The notes beneath the pieces were generated by a model. That model had not been told where the DNA came from. It ran no database searches and worked only from the letters and a program-made list of their open reading frames with translations. Made by a program: the position numbers and the translations under genes. Below, piece by piece: positions 9,803 through 19,100 of a DNA stretch of 64,000 nt. Origin of the DNA: Sphingomonas brevis (GTDB lineage: Bacteria; Pseudomonadota; Alphaproteobacteria; Sphingomonadales; Sphingomonadaceae); NCBI RefSeq assembly GCF_023516505.1, contig NZ_JAMGBB010000001.1, forward strand, positions 2,217,001-2,281,000, written 5' to 3'. Numbering within the stretch: the stretch's first letter is position 1; every line of letters begins with the position of its first letter.

Positions 9803-11021
9803 GCTGACCCGCCTTTCCAACGGCCTCACCGTAGCGATCGACCCGATGCCCGGTGCACAGTCCGCGGCGATCGGACTTCACGCCTTCGTTGGCTCGCGTT
9901 CGGAAGCCGACGGCAAGGGCGGGCTCGCCCATCTGGTCGAACATATGGTGTTCAAGGGCGCGCGGGGCCGCGATGCCCGCGCCATCGCCGAGGCGATCGA
10001 GGATGTCGGCGGGACGCTCAACGCCTGGACTTCGCGCGACCAGACCAGCTTCCACGCGCGGACGTTGGCTCCCGATGTCGGCCTTGCGCTCGAGCTGATC
10101 GCCGATCTTGTCCGCGCACCGAAACTCGACGAGTCCGAGTTGGAGCGGGAGAAATTGGTCATCCTGTCGGAGCTTGGCGAATGCCTCGACGCGCCCGACG
10201 ACCTGATCCACGACCGGCTGTTCGAAGCGGCATTCGGAGACCAGCCGTTAGCCCGCTCGGTCCTCGGGAATGAGGGCACGATCCAAGGGCTTGGCCGCGC
10301 CGATTGTGTCCAATGGCTGGCTGAGCAGTACCGGCCCGACCGCCTCGTCATCTCCGCCGCCGGGAAGGTCGACGCGGGCCATGTCCTGCTCCTCGCCGAA
10401 GCGCTGTTCGGCGATCTGGAAACCAGGGCAGCGCCCAAAATCGCGCCGGCGTCATTTCTCGGCGGCACTCGATCAGACCGGCGCCCGGCCGAACAAACCC
10501 ACCTTGCCCTGGCCTTCCCTGGCCTGCCTGCGTCCGATCCCGGGGCGCCGGCTCTGTCGCTGTTCGCCCAGGCGGTCGGCGGCGGCATGTCGTCGCGGCT
10601 GTTCCAGGAGCTGCGCGAGGAGCGCGGGCTGGCCTACTCCATCTATGCCTGGACCCAGGGCTTCGCCGACACTGGCCTGTTCGCCATCAACCTGGCCGCC
10701 GACAAGGCCCGGGCGACCGAGGCGCTCAATCTCGCTCTGGCTGCCGTCAACCAGGCCGCGGTCGACCTCAGCGACGCGGAGTTGAAGCGCGCCAGGGCCC
10801 AGGTCGAAGCGGCGATCCTGATGGCGCTTGAGACGCCGCAGGGCCGGGCCGATGCCATGGCCCGCTCGATCGAGATTTTTGGCCGAATCATGACCGTCGA
10901 AGAGATGCTTGCCGAGCTTCGCGCCGTCGATGCGTCAGCGGCACGGGAGGCTGGGGCGGCGATGCTGGCGGGGCCGCGCGCCATCGCGTCGATCGGCGGC
11001 AAGCTCGCCCTCGCTGCCTGA
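9795..11021 (+). CDS. M16 family zinc metallopeptidase (pitrilysin/processing-peptidase type)
   Basis: A 408-aa inverzincin of the M16 family. The inverted zinc motif HLVEHMVFKG (HxxEH) sits near residues 50-59, with the downstream glutamate in a DESELEREKLVILSELGE segment. The C-terminal inactive half has the usual GGGMSSRLFQELREERGLAY box. Such single-chain bacterial homologues of the mitochondrial processing peptidase occur across alphaproteobacteria; their substrates are mostly undefined. It overlaps SURF1 by 8 bp and is followed after 10 bp by a methyltransferase gene. Confidence 0.92.
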   Translation: MAELTRLSNGLTVAIDPMPGAQSAAIGLHAFVGSRSEADGKGGLAHLVEHMVFKGARGRDARAIAEAIEDVGGTLNAWTSRDQTSFHARTLAPDVGLALELIADLVRAPKLDESELEREKLVILSELGECLDAPDDLIHDRLFEAAFGDQPLARSVLGNEGTIQGLGRADCVQWLAEQYRPDRLVISAAGKVDAGHVLLLAEALFGDLETRAAPKIAPASFLGGTRSDRRPAEQTHLALAFPGLPASDPGAPALSLFAQAVGGGMSSRLFQELREERGLAYSIYAWTQGFADTGLFAINLAADKARATEALNLALAAVNQAAVDLSDAELKRARAQVEAAILMALETPQGRADAMARSIEIFGRIMTVEEMLAELRAVDASAAREAGAAMLAGPRAIASIGGKLALAA

Positions 11022-11031
11022 TGGCTCCGGC

Positions 11032-11895
11032 ATGAGCGATCTCAAGACAATTATCGCCGAGCCTTGGAATGACTGGGGCCTGATCGACAGCGGCAACGGC
11101 CAGAAGTGGGAGCGCTACGGGCCAATGACCGTGGTCCGCCCGGAGCCACAGGCGCTGTGGGCTCCTGCCCTGGATGATTGGTCACCCGACGCCACTTTCG
11201 TTCCCGCATCCGACGAAGAGGGTGGGGGTCGCTGGGTCCGCCATAACGACTTGCCGCGGGACTGGCCGCTCGCCCGCGATGGTGTGCGCTTCCACGCCAG
11301 CCTTACCCCGTTCCGCCATCTAGCCTTTTTCCCCGATATGGCGCCGCAATGGGACTGGATGCGGGAACGCGCCGATGGCGCGGAAATCATGAACCTGTTC
11401 GGCTACACGGGTGTCGGTACTCTGCTGCTTAGCGAGGCCGGCGCAAAGCTCGTTCACGTCGACGCCTCGAAGAAGTCGGTTGAGGGCGGGCGCGCCAATG
11501 CCGCCCTGTCGGGCCTGGCCGAACGTCCAATCCGGTGGATCGTCGACGACGCTGCCAAGTTCACCGCGCGCGAGGTTCGGCGCGGACGCCGCTATGACGG
11601 AATTCTGCTCGACCCGCCAAAGTTCGGTCGCGGGCCGGAGGGCGAAGTATGGCGGCTGGAAGAAGATCTGGCGCCGCTGCTGGCCGATTGCCGCAAGCTG
11701 CTTGACGCCGACAGCCGGTTCCTGGTGCTGACCGTTTACGCGGTGCGAATGTCGGCGTTGGCGATCGGCGAGCTGATGCGCCAGGTCACGGCCGATCTTG
11801 GCGGAACGGTCGAGTATGGGGAAATGGCGATCCGCGAGGAAGCGCGAGGCTTGCTGCTTCCGACGGCAATTTTTGCGAGATGGTCTAAGTCCTAG
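11032..11895 (+). CDS. Class I SAM-dependent methyltransferase (RlmI/RlmK-like)
   Basis: A 287-aa Rossmann-fold methyltransferase. The SAM-binding motif is MNLFGYTGVGTLLLSEAGAK, followed by VHVDASKKSVEGGRANA, and the catalytic-loop motif LLDPPKFGRGP is of the DPPxF type seen in 23S rRNA cytosine-5 methyltransferases (RlmI). It lacks the N-terminal PUA domain of RlmI, so the substrate may differ. The ATG at 11032 is supported by a following family-like N-terminus (SDLKTIIAEPWNDWGLID); an open frame further upstream overlaps the M16 gene and is a shadow. The 3' end overlaps ccmB by 11 bp on the opposite strand. Confidence 0.85.
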   Translation: MSDLKTIIAEPWNDWGLIDSGNGQKWERYGPMTVVRPEPQALWAPALDDWSPDATFVPASDEEGGGRWVRHNDLPRDWPLARDGVRFHASLTPFRHLAFFPDMAPQWDWMRERADGAEIMNLFGYTGVGTLLLSEAGAKLVHVDASKKSVEGGRANAALSGLAERPIRWIVDDAAKFTAREVRRGRRYDGILLDPPKFGRGPEGEVWRLEEDLAPLLADCRKLLDADSRFLVLTVYAVRMSALAIGELMRQVTADLGGTVEYGEMAIREEARGLLLPTAIFARWSKS

Positions 11896-12523
11896 AAGCG
11901 CGTATGGCAGCGCCGGTCACAAACGGCGCTCCGGCCAACAGCAAAAGCGAAATCGCCGCTTCAAGCTTCAGTGCAGAGCTTTCGCCGTCTCCTGTCGCAG
12001 CCGCCCCGAAGATCACCAAGGGCACCGCCAGCGGCACTATCAGCAAGCCAGCCAATTGCCCCGCGCGGGGAAGGCCGGCGGTCAGGCCCGCCACCGCCAC
12101 CGCCAAGGCGGCCAGGGCCGGCGTTCCGATTGCCAATGAAATGAGGGTTCGAGCCAATGCCGGTCCGTCCAGGCCGACCAGAAAGCTGCCCGGCACAGCC
12201 GCGACCAGCAGCAACGGACCGAATGTCAGCCAATGGCCGATCATCTTGGCAGCGCCAACCGCTTCTTCGGTCGTGCCGGCCAGCGCGAGCTGGTCAAGCA
12301 CGCCATCCGCCCGATCCGGCTCGACCAGCCGTTCGACCGGCAGCAGCGCCGCGGTCAGCGCCGCGATCCACAGCGCGCCACTCCCGATACGCGCAAGCAG
12401 CCTGGCGTCCGGACCGACCGCGAATGGAACGATGGCCGCAACCAGCAGGAAGAAGGCCAGGGGCAGCCACGCCGCGCCGTGTAGCCCGCGCCGCACCTCG
12501 CGCATGATCAGCCGGCCGGTCAC
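11885..12523 (-). CDS. ccmB: Heme exporter protein CcmB
   Basis: A 212-aa integral membrane protein with about six helices. With CcmA it forms the ABC transporter module of cytochrome c maturation system I, which powers release of holo-CcmE. I chose the GTG at 12523, which overlaps the ccmA stop (GTGA) and gives the usual length for CcmB; an ATG seven codons later (12505) is possible. The segment VEPDRADGVLDQLALAGTTEEAVGAAK is the cytoplasmic loop typical of the family. Confidence 0.9.
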   Translation of the reverse strand: MTGRLIMREVRRGLHGAAWLPLAFFLLVAAIVPFAVGPDARLLARIGSGALWIAALTAALLPVERLVEPDRADGVLDQLALAGTTEEAVGAAKMIGHWLTFGPLLLVAAVPGSFLVGLDGPALARTLISLAIGTPALAALAVAVAGLTAGLPRAGQLAGLLIVPLAVPLVIFGAAATGDGESSALKLEAAISLLLLAGAPFVTGAAIRASRT

Positions 12524-13074
12524 CCGCCAAGCTCCAGGCTGTGCCATTCCCCTGCCAGCGGCAGATGGCTGGCCGCCAAGACTGCTCCGCCGCTCGCCCG
12601 GTGCGCAATGATGGCGCGATCGAGCTCGCCGACGCCCTTGCGATCCAGCCCATTCATCGGCTCGTCGAGCAGCCATAGCGGCGCACCCCTGGCGACTGCC
12701 CGCGCCAGCCGCGCCCGTTTGGCCTGGCCGGTGGACAGGAGGCGCACCGGCACATGCACCAGATCTCCGAGCTCGAAGGCGGTAATGGCCTCGCCAAGCC
12801 GCGGCCCTTTCCAAAAGGCCAGGGCCTGGCCAAGTGGCAGTTCGCGGTCGAGCGCCAGTCCCTCATCGGCCAGCGACGCATTGGCACGCTCGATCTTGCC
12901 CGCGTCGGGCCGCAACAAGCCGGCGACGAGGCGTATCAGGCTAGACTTTCCGCTGCCGTTCGGCCCGATGACGTGCAGCGCCTCTCCGGGGCGCAGCTCC
13001 AGGTCGAGGCCCTCGAACAGCAGCCGGCCGCCGCGCACCAGTGCCAGCCCATCGCCCTTCAGGAGAGGCCTCAT
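12520..13074 (-). CDS. ccmA: Heme exporter ATP-binding protein CcmA
   Basis: A 184-aa ABC ATPase of cytochrome c maturation. It has Walker A GPNGSGKSSL, the signature LSTGQAKRARLARA and Walker B LWLLDEPMNGLD. It is shorter than a generic ABC ATPase, as CcmA usually is. The ATG at 13074 overlaps the stop of the upstream metallopeptidase gene (ATGA), and its stop overlaps ccmB. The rest of the ccm genes are not in this window. Confidence 0.93.
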   Translation of the reverse strand: MRPLLKGDGLALVRGGRLLFEGLDLELRPGEALHVIGPNGSGKSSLIRLVAGLLRPDAGKIERANASLADEGLALDRELPLGQALAFWKGPRLGEAITAFELGDLVHVPVRLLSTGQAKRARLARAVARGAPLWLLDEPMNGLDRKGVGELDRAIIAHRASGGAVLAASHLPLAGEWHSLELGG

Positions 13075-13469
13075 TCCTGCTCCTCCAGGACATGCATATC
13101 CTCGTCGCTGAGGCCGAAATGATGACCGACTTCGTGGATCAATATGTGTCGGACGAGATGTTCGAACGGCTCGCCCTCTTCGCACCATTCGGCGAGGATC
13201 GCCTGGCGAAACAGGCGGATTCGGTCCGGCAGGGTTCCTGACGTGTCGACGCTGCGCTGACCGACCGGGATTCCTTCATAGACGCCGGTCAGGTCGAGCG
13301 GGTGCTCGATCCCCATTTCGGCCAGCAGTGCGTCATCGGCATATTCGTCGACCTGAAGTACGACATGCTTGAGATGGGCCGCGAATGGCTCGGCCAGGCG
13401 GTTCATCGCGTAACGTGCGATCGTCTCGATCTCGTTAGCCGAAGGGGGTTGGTCGAAGCGCCGCGCCAT
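13071..13469 (-). CDS. Zincin-like metallopeptidase family protein (DUF1025 type)
   Basis: A 132-aa protein with the minimal zinc-peptidase motif HEVGHHFGLSDEDMH near its C-terminus, preceded by FRQAILAEWCEEGEPFEHLV. Small proteins of this family (PF06262) are common in bacteria and have no agreed function. I start it at the ATG at 13469 (MARRFDQPPSANEIETIARY); a TTG at 13505 would add 12 residues. The coupling to ccmA (4-bp overlap) may be only positional. Confidence 0.85.
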   Translation of the reverse strand: MARRFDQPPSANEIETIARYAMNRLAEPFAAHLKHVVLQVDEYADDALLAEMGIEHPLDLTGVYEGIPVGQRSVDTSGTLPDRIRLFRQAILAEWCEEGEPFEHLVRHILIHEVGHHFGLSDEDMHVLEEQE

Positions 13470-13613
13470 GGCAGCCGCATAGGGGCTTATTTGCCCACGC
13501 GGCAAGCTTGCTCCCCGGCGAACTCGCCTCTAAACGACCGCTCTCTCCAGGCGCATTGGATTGCGCACCCGATTCACGCCCGATGCTTCGCATCGACCGA
13601 TCGGATGCGATGC

Positions 13614-13704
13614 GGAGCGGTGGCCGAGTGGTCGAAGGCGCTCGCCTGGAAAGTGAGTATACGGCAAAACCGTATCGAGGGTTCGAATCCCTCCCGCTCC
13701 GCCA
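13614..13704 (+). tRNA. tRNA-Ser (anticodon GGA)
   Basis: A complete 91-nt class II tRNA with encoded CCA. The acceptor GGAGCGG (13614-13620) pairs with CCGCTCC (13694-13700), followed by discriminator G and CCA. The anticodon loop reads CTGGAAA, giving GGA (serine UCC/UCU). A long variable arm (AGTATACGGCAAAACCGTAT) is present, as expected for tRNA-Ser, and the T arm is GAGGG-TTCGAAT-CCCTC. The 3' end is the integration target of the island that follows. The promoter side (13505-13613) has a small hairpin CGATGC-TTC-GCATCG at 13581-13595. Confidence 0.97.
13691..13704 (+). repeat. attL: tRNA-Ser 3' end
   Basis: The 14-bp CTCCCGCTCCGCCA at the tRNA 3' end is repeated exactly and in the same orientation at 35532-35545. 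Together they bracket the integrase-bearing island, as expected for att sites made by a tyrosine recombinase. Confidence 0.88.
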
Positions 13705-13845
13705 CTTGCTTGTTTTCTGGCAGCCCCTGACTCCCCACAAAAGGCCCAGTTTCCAGAGAAGAATTGTGTCTAGACGCCTCCGGTCAGTTGTTGAAATATC
13801 TCAGCAGCCCCGATATTGTGTGGGAAATAATGTGGGGAAAGGCAG

Positions 13846-15027
13846 ATGGGCAAGCTGACCGCTACCGGTGTTAGGGCCGCTCTTAGTAAGCCTGGCCGCC
13901 ATATGGACGGTGATGGCCTGTTCCTAGTCGTCGGCGCCCGCGGCTCCGCTTCATGGGTTGTCCGGGTGCAAAAGGGCGGCCGCCGCCGCGACTTCGGCTT
14001 GGGGTCAGCTCGCAAGGTTGGCCTTTCTCTTGCTCGCACCAGAGCGGCGGAAGTTCGATCTCAGGTTGAGGCTGGTCTCGACCCGGTTGTGCAGCGGCGC
14101 AAGGCGGCGGGCATTCCTACGTTCCGCCAGGCTGCCGCTCTAGTTCACGCTGAACACAAGAAGACATGGCGCAACGGAAAGCATCAGGCGCAATGGCTGC
14201 GCACGCTAGAAGTTTACGCATTCCCAGCGATCGGTGACCGGCTAGTAAGCGAGATTGACGGACCCACAGTCCGCGACCTGCTCGGCGAGATATGGCTCGA
14301 CAAACCGGAGACCGCTCGAAGGGTGCGGCAGAGGGTAGGCGCCGTGCTCGATTGGGCCTTCTCGAAAGGGCATCGGTCGGAGGAGGCGCCGATGCGCTCG
14401 CTATCAAAGGGCCTACCGCGCCAGCCGAAAAGGGCGGGCCATCTTGCCGCCATGCCGTTTACTGACGTTCCGGCCTTCATGACACGCCTCCGAGAGAAGG
14501 AGACGTTCGGCAGAATGGCGCTGGAGGCTGCCATCCTCACAGCAGCCCGCTCAGGCGAGATCCGCGGCGCGACGTGGAGCGAAGTCGACCTTGAGAAGGC
14601 ACTTTGGACCGTCCCTGCCAAACGCATGAAGGCGGGGAGAGAGCACGTCGTGCCGCTGTCCCCGGCCGCTAAAAGAGTATTCCAGCGCGCTGCGGCGCTT
14701 AGAACAGAAGGCTCACCATTCGTTTTTCCGGGGTCGCGCCGGAACAAGGGCATGAGCGACAACACACTTGTTAAAGTCCTGCGTGACATGGACGAGACCG
14801 TCACGGCGCACGGGTTTCGATCTAGCTTCCGCGATTGGGTCTCCGAGGAAACGACCTTCCAAGGAGAGTTGGCCGAAGCAGCACTGGCCCACACGATCGA
14901 GAACAAGGTGGAAGCTGCCTACCGTCGCGGCAATCTTTTGGAGAAGCGGCGGAAGCTTATGGATGCATGGAGTAGCTACTGCGGAAACGCCGGCGCGAAG
15001 GTCATTCGCATCGCCGACCATCAATGA
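13846..15027 (+). CDS. Tyrosine integrase (P4 type)
   Basis: A 393-aa site-specific recombinase. The N-terminal DUF4102-type arm-binding domain (LTATGVRAALSKPGRHMDGD) is followed by a SAM-like core-binding domain and the catalytic domain. Catalytic residues are visible in AARSGEIRG (first Arg), TAHGFRSSFRDW (His/Arg box) and KVEAAYRRGNLLEKRR (nucleophilic Tyr). It should integrate and excise the island at tRNA-Ser. The gene lies immediately inside the tRNA end, and its stop overlaps the start of the next small gene (ATGA). Confidence 0.95.
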   Translation: MGKLTATGVRAALSKPGRHMDGDGLFLVVGARGSASWVVRVQKGGRRRDFGLGSARKVGLSLARTRAAEVRSQVEAGLDPVVQRRKAAGIPTFRQAAALVHAEHKKTWRNGKHQAQWLRTLEVYAFPAIGDRLVSEIDGPTVRDLLGEIWLDKPETARRVRQRVGAVLDWAFSKGHRSEEAPMRSLSKGLPRQPKRAGHLAAMPFTDVPAFMTRLREKETFGRMALEAAILTAARSGEIRGATWSEVDLEKALWTVPAKRMKAGREHVVPLSPAAKRVFQRAAALRTEGSPFVFPGSRRNKGMSDNTLVKVLRDMDETVTAHGFRSSFRDWVSEETTFQGELAEAALAHTIENKVEAAYRRGNLLEKRRKLMDAWSSYCGNAGAKVIRIADHQ

Positions 15028-15308
15028 TCGGCAACCCAGCCTCAAAGCGCGGTGGTCGCAGACCCGGAGCAGGACGCCCGGGCGTTATTCCGTTGAAAAA
15101 CCGACTTCAAATCGGAGCGGCTTGCGAGAGGGATTGGCAGGGTCAGTCGCGCGGCCATGGGGTCAATAATTGGGGCATCCGGGATAGCATTATTGATCAC
15201 CACGCCGAAAAGGCCAGTCGCTTCTATGGCGTCAGAATCACTAGGCGGATGGTTGCGTCCTACTGGACGGCCTATCGGAAGCAGGTCAGCCAACATTCCG
15301 GCGTTTGA
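15024..15308 (+). CDS. Hypothetical island protein
   Basis: A 94-aa basic protein coupled to the integrase by a 4-bp overlap. The N-terminus (SKRGGRRPGAGRP) is the Gly/Arg-rich motif often found at the start of phage small terminase-like or DNA-binding proteins. The C-terminal half (IRDSIIDHHAEKASRFYGVR, then ITRRMVASYWTAYRK) could form helices. No firm function. Position next to int suggests a role in island excision or regulation, which is inference. Confidence 0.65.
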   Translation: MIGNPASKRGGRRPGAGRPGVIPLKNRLQIGAACERDWQGQSRGHGVNNWGIRDSIIDHHAEKASRFYGVRITRRMVASYWTAYRKQVSQHSGV

Positions 15309-15403
15309 TTAGTGTCGAGCGTCTTTGCCTTACTGCCGAAGGCCGTAGTTATGTCCTGCCGCCTGTCGACGACTCGGTGTCGTCGGTTTGCGGAGAAATC
15401 GAA

Positions 15404-15586
15404 ATGAACGTGTTGCTCGCATCAATTCCCGAGGCTCAGCGTGCTCTCGGTATCGGCCGTTCGACGGCCTACCGGCTCATCCAAAATGGCCGGCTGGAGA
15501 CTATCAAGATCGGACGCAGGACCCTCATCACGATCGCGTCCATTCGGGCGCTCGCGGGTGAGCCAAATCAAAATGATGAGGGTTGA
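15404..15586 (+). CDS. Excisionase/AlpA-like helix-turn-helix protein
   Basis: A 60-aa MerR-superfamily DNA-binding domain (HTH_17 type). The segment IPEAQRALGIGRSTAYRLIQ, then NGRLETIKIGRRTLITIASI, is the classic excisionase-like fold with its wing ending in TIASIRAL. The ATG at 15404 follows GCGGAGAAATCGAA. Proteins of this type next to an integrase usually act as recombination directionality factors or as activators of int. The frame is open back to 15305, but that part does not look coding. Confidence 0.85.
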   Translation: MNVLLASIPEAQRALGIGRSTAYRLIQNGRLETIKIGRRTLITIASIRALAGEPNQNDEG

Positions 15587-15594
15587 GACCGGCG

Positions 15595-16140
15595 ATGGCG
15601 GGCCGCGGCTGGTTCATCATGTATCGTGGCTGGATGTCTTCGGACGATTTTCGTCCCGAGCCATTTAGCGAACGAGAGGTATTCATCTGGTCAATCGAGA
15701 ACGCGGCTCACTCGCCGCATTTCCAATGGTTCAATGGCCTCAAGATCTTTGTCGAACGTGGGGAGTTCGCAACCTCTATTCGCATGATGGCCCAGCGCTT
15801 CTCGTGGACGGAAAAGCGCGTCCGCACGTTCATGGAGCGTATGTGCAGAGTCCAAAAGTGGGCGCGGCGCACGGCTCAATCGGGGGCGCAGTCTCCAACT
15901 ATACTAACAGTTTGTAATTACAACGAATATCAATTTGCAGGATCCGGGAACGGCACAGCCGAGGGCACATCACAGGGCATTCGTCGGGCGCATGGACGGC
16001 ACATCGCAGGCACACAACAGGATGAATGGGGAAAGAATGGAATAGGAATGGAAGACAATGAATGGAATCTCTTGTCGCCGATGCGAAAAGCCGAGTTAGA
16101 ATTCTTGCGGGGCATACCTAAACCGGTCTTCAAAAAATGA
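15595..16140 (+). CDS. Phage-like replication/HTH protein
   Basis: A 181-aa protein resembling the N-terminal DNA-binding domains of phage and island replication initiators: GEFATSIRMMAQRFSWTEKR, then VRTFMERM, is a winged-helix-like block, followed by TILTVCNYNEYQF, a strand pattern common in such proteins. The C-terminal half is low-complexity and polar. The ATG at 15595 is used; a TTG at 15583 overlapping the previous stop is also possible. Probably part of the island's mobility genes. Confidence 0.7.
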   Translation: MAGRGWFIMYRGWMSSDDFRPEPFSEREVFIWSIENAAHSPHFQWFNGLKIFVERGEFATSIRMMAQRFSWTEKRVRTFMERMCRVQKWARRTAQSGAQSPTILTVCNYNEYQFAGSGNGTAEGTSQGIRRAHGRHIAGTQQDEWGKNGIGMEDNEWNLLSPMRKAELEFLRGIPKPVFKK

Positions 16141-16172
16141 TGATTAACCATCATGCCCGCTGGCGAAGCAGT

Positions 16173-19100
16173 TCATTGTTTCGGCCTGACCAGGTCCTGT
16201 TGCAGGAAGGCGGCGCCCTTGACGCCCATCTCGATCAGCGTGTCGGCCGCTTCGACCACAATCTCGCGCTCGCCAGCGGCGAGGGGTTTGGCGGCGACCA
16301 GTTCGCGCAGAAGCAGGACGAGCCGTTCTCCATTGGAGGCATGGCTCCAGAACTTCCGTTCCGTCTTTCGCGCACTCACGACGCGCTGGATCCAGTCTAG
16401 CCCGGGCTGCGGCAGCAGCCGGTCCGAGCGGGCGCGCAGCAGCGCCAGCAAGGCGGTGAAGGCCGTTTGTTCGGTCGAGAAGGCTGTGGCCGCACGGTCC
16501 AGCGCCGGGATGGCGGCGTCGAGGTTCGGCCATTCCTTGTCGATACCGCACACCATCCCGTTGGCAATCGCGCAGTAAAAAGAAGAGATTGCCATGCCAC
16601 GGTCGTGCTGGCGGGCGTCGAGGGGGGCACCGCTCCAGCCCGGGCGAGCGATCGCCCAGTCGACGAGCAATTCCCATGTTTCCAGCGTCCCCGCGTCGAG
16701 AACATCCTGACGGAGCATACGGTCGATCATGAAGTTGCTCATTACGATGTCCATGACTTCGACGGGAGCTGAGCCTTCGGCTGCATTGAGTCGCGCGATG
16801 AGCAGTGTTCGGACCTCAGCGGTGGGGAGCAGGGCGATGAGACGACCGAGCCACCTGCCGAAGGCATGTAGCCACTCATAAGGCGTGTCACCGCGTTCGC
16901 CCCTCTTGCCTAACGAGGCAAGGCCCCATTCGAGCGCGCCGGCGGCGTGCTCGATCAGAGCGTCTCGGGTGGTCGGATCGAGCATTGGCTCGATCTGCAA
17001 TTTCAGCGCGTTGGCGTGGAAGTTCCAGTAGTAGATTTCGCTCCGATTGCTAACACCGGCCGTTGCAGGCGTCGAATGAGGGCTTGGCAGGACGCCTTCG
17101 GCCATAATGGACTCAGCTTCATCGGAGAATCCTGACTGTTCCTTCGCCTCGGCCAGCGACCAGTGAAGCCCATGCTCGATTTCTTGGGTTCTTGCTGCCC
17201 TCTGTGTAGCGAGGCAGAACAGTCTCCAGACCATGTCTGGCGCGACCTCAGCGAAAAGCGGTGCCGCGTCGTAGACGGCTTCCACGACCTTATCGATGGG
17301 ATCGACAGCAAGTTGCAGCAGCGCTGCCCGCCACTCCGTGCGGGACGGGTCGCGCTGGAGCAGCGCTGCAAAGGCGTTAGCTGCCATGGCAGGCGGATGG
17401 CCGCTGACATGCGAGCCGCGATATGAGAACTCGTCCCGACTTTCGGCTATGGTCGCGGCTCGCCGGGTGACGTCGACCACCTTCGCCTCGGCCTTGGCCC
17501 AGAGGTCGTCTTTGGCGTGGCGAGCGAGCACGGCAGCCGTGGCGGACACGGCGGATTGGGCGTTGTGCAATCTCATGTCAGCGATCGGCGCCACATCGTC
17601 GAAGAGGTCGTCGGCATCCAGCGAGACCATCTCGTCATACGCTTCCTCCAGCCCGATGTCGGCTCCGGGCTTGCCATCCTCCACGGCCTTGACAGCCCAG
17701 AGGTATAATCTGAGCACGCGACCGAGCGCCGCATGATCCGCCAGCATCGCCTGGTGCTTTTCGGACGAGGTGTATGGCGGCTTCATGGAGATGTAGGTCT
17801 TGCCGTCGATCTCTTCGGTCACAAGATTCGCAGGATCCGCCTGTTGACGTAGTGGCTCGTAGGCATCGCGAAGGGCCTGTGCGCGCGATGGGTCGTCCCG
17901 CTCTTCAGCGGTGGCATAAGGAATACGGTCGAGGAAGGCGGCAATTTCGGCCGCGTATTTCGCCCTCACTTCGTCCGGCGCAAGCCCGGCAAAGATCACT
18001 GCCAGATCTCGCACCGTGCGCTCGCGGTGAGGGAGCCGGTTAAGCGCACGCAGCGCGCTGGCGAACACGGTTGCGCCGCCCCAATAGCCGATCTCGTTCG
18101 ATGGAGATTGCGTGTCGCCGACCTGCCGGCTGAGATCCCACTGCCAAAGCGCGGGATGTGTCCCGATGGCAAGTGAGACATGACTCGACACCGACGCGTT
18201 GCCCGCGAAGCAGAGGCCGGCACAGATTCCCAGGACGGCGTTGCACTCGTTGCCGCTTGCGATCCGAAGGCATAGTTGCTCGATAGCGTCGCCTGCGCTT
18301 GCACGCTCATGCGCCCAAGCATCGAGTGCAAGGAGCGCTGTATCTAGCATATGGACGTGCGAACCACCGCGGAACCAGCGGTAGGTCCCGTCGTCGCCCC
18401 AGAACTCCCAAGGTCCCTCGCCAAGGTCGATGGCGATAGGGATCGGTGTTTCGCCAGTCTCCCGCCACGAGCGCCGCCAGCCCTCCATAGCATGGTTGCA
18501 GACCCTGCGAATTAACCCAAGACCGATTTCGGGATCGGCGCGCAGCAACTGGAGGAATGGGGGTCGTAAGGGGGAGGCGGGATAGAAGTCCTGCGTGTCA
18601 TCGAAGCCCAGCGTCTCCGACTGCTCTCGCATAGAGGAATAGCGGTTATCGCGCCTGCGGTCGTGGTCGAGGAAGTAGGCGCGCTCGATAAAGTCCGTCA
18701 TCTCGGGTGCAAGCGCATCGGCGACGCTGGCGCTTGCACCGACGATCTGCTTGCGCACGCGTTTGATGGCACGGTCGGAAATGCCGGACAAATAATCGCG
18801 AACGACTGCCGGTGCTCCTGAAGTGCATTTGAGCAGTAGCGCGCGGGCTTGCTCCCCTCCCGAACCAGCGTCGCGCTCGTCCGAACTATCCCCATCCCCA
18901 AGCAGTTCCAAAGCCCATGCGGCGATTTCCGGCACGTGGGCATAGGTTGCCAACGCGGCTGGAATGGCAGTCACCCAAGCATCAAGCAGCGGAAGCAATT
19001 CGCCGTTGAGGGCCGCCGGCAGGCATCGGAAGCGAGGCGCCAGCCAAGAGATCAGACGCATCCAGCTAATGATCTCTGGACCTGCGCCTTCAGACGCGTA

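Noticed and set aside
16153-16772. Several plus-strand frames under the giant NTPase gene
   Set aside because: All are antisense to a 1701-codon frame with clear motifs.
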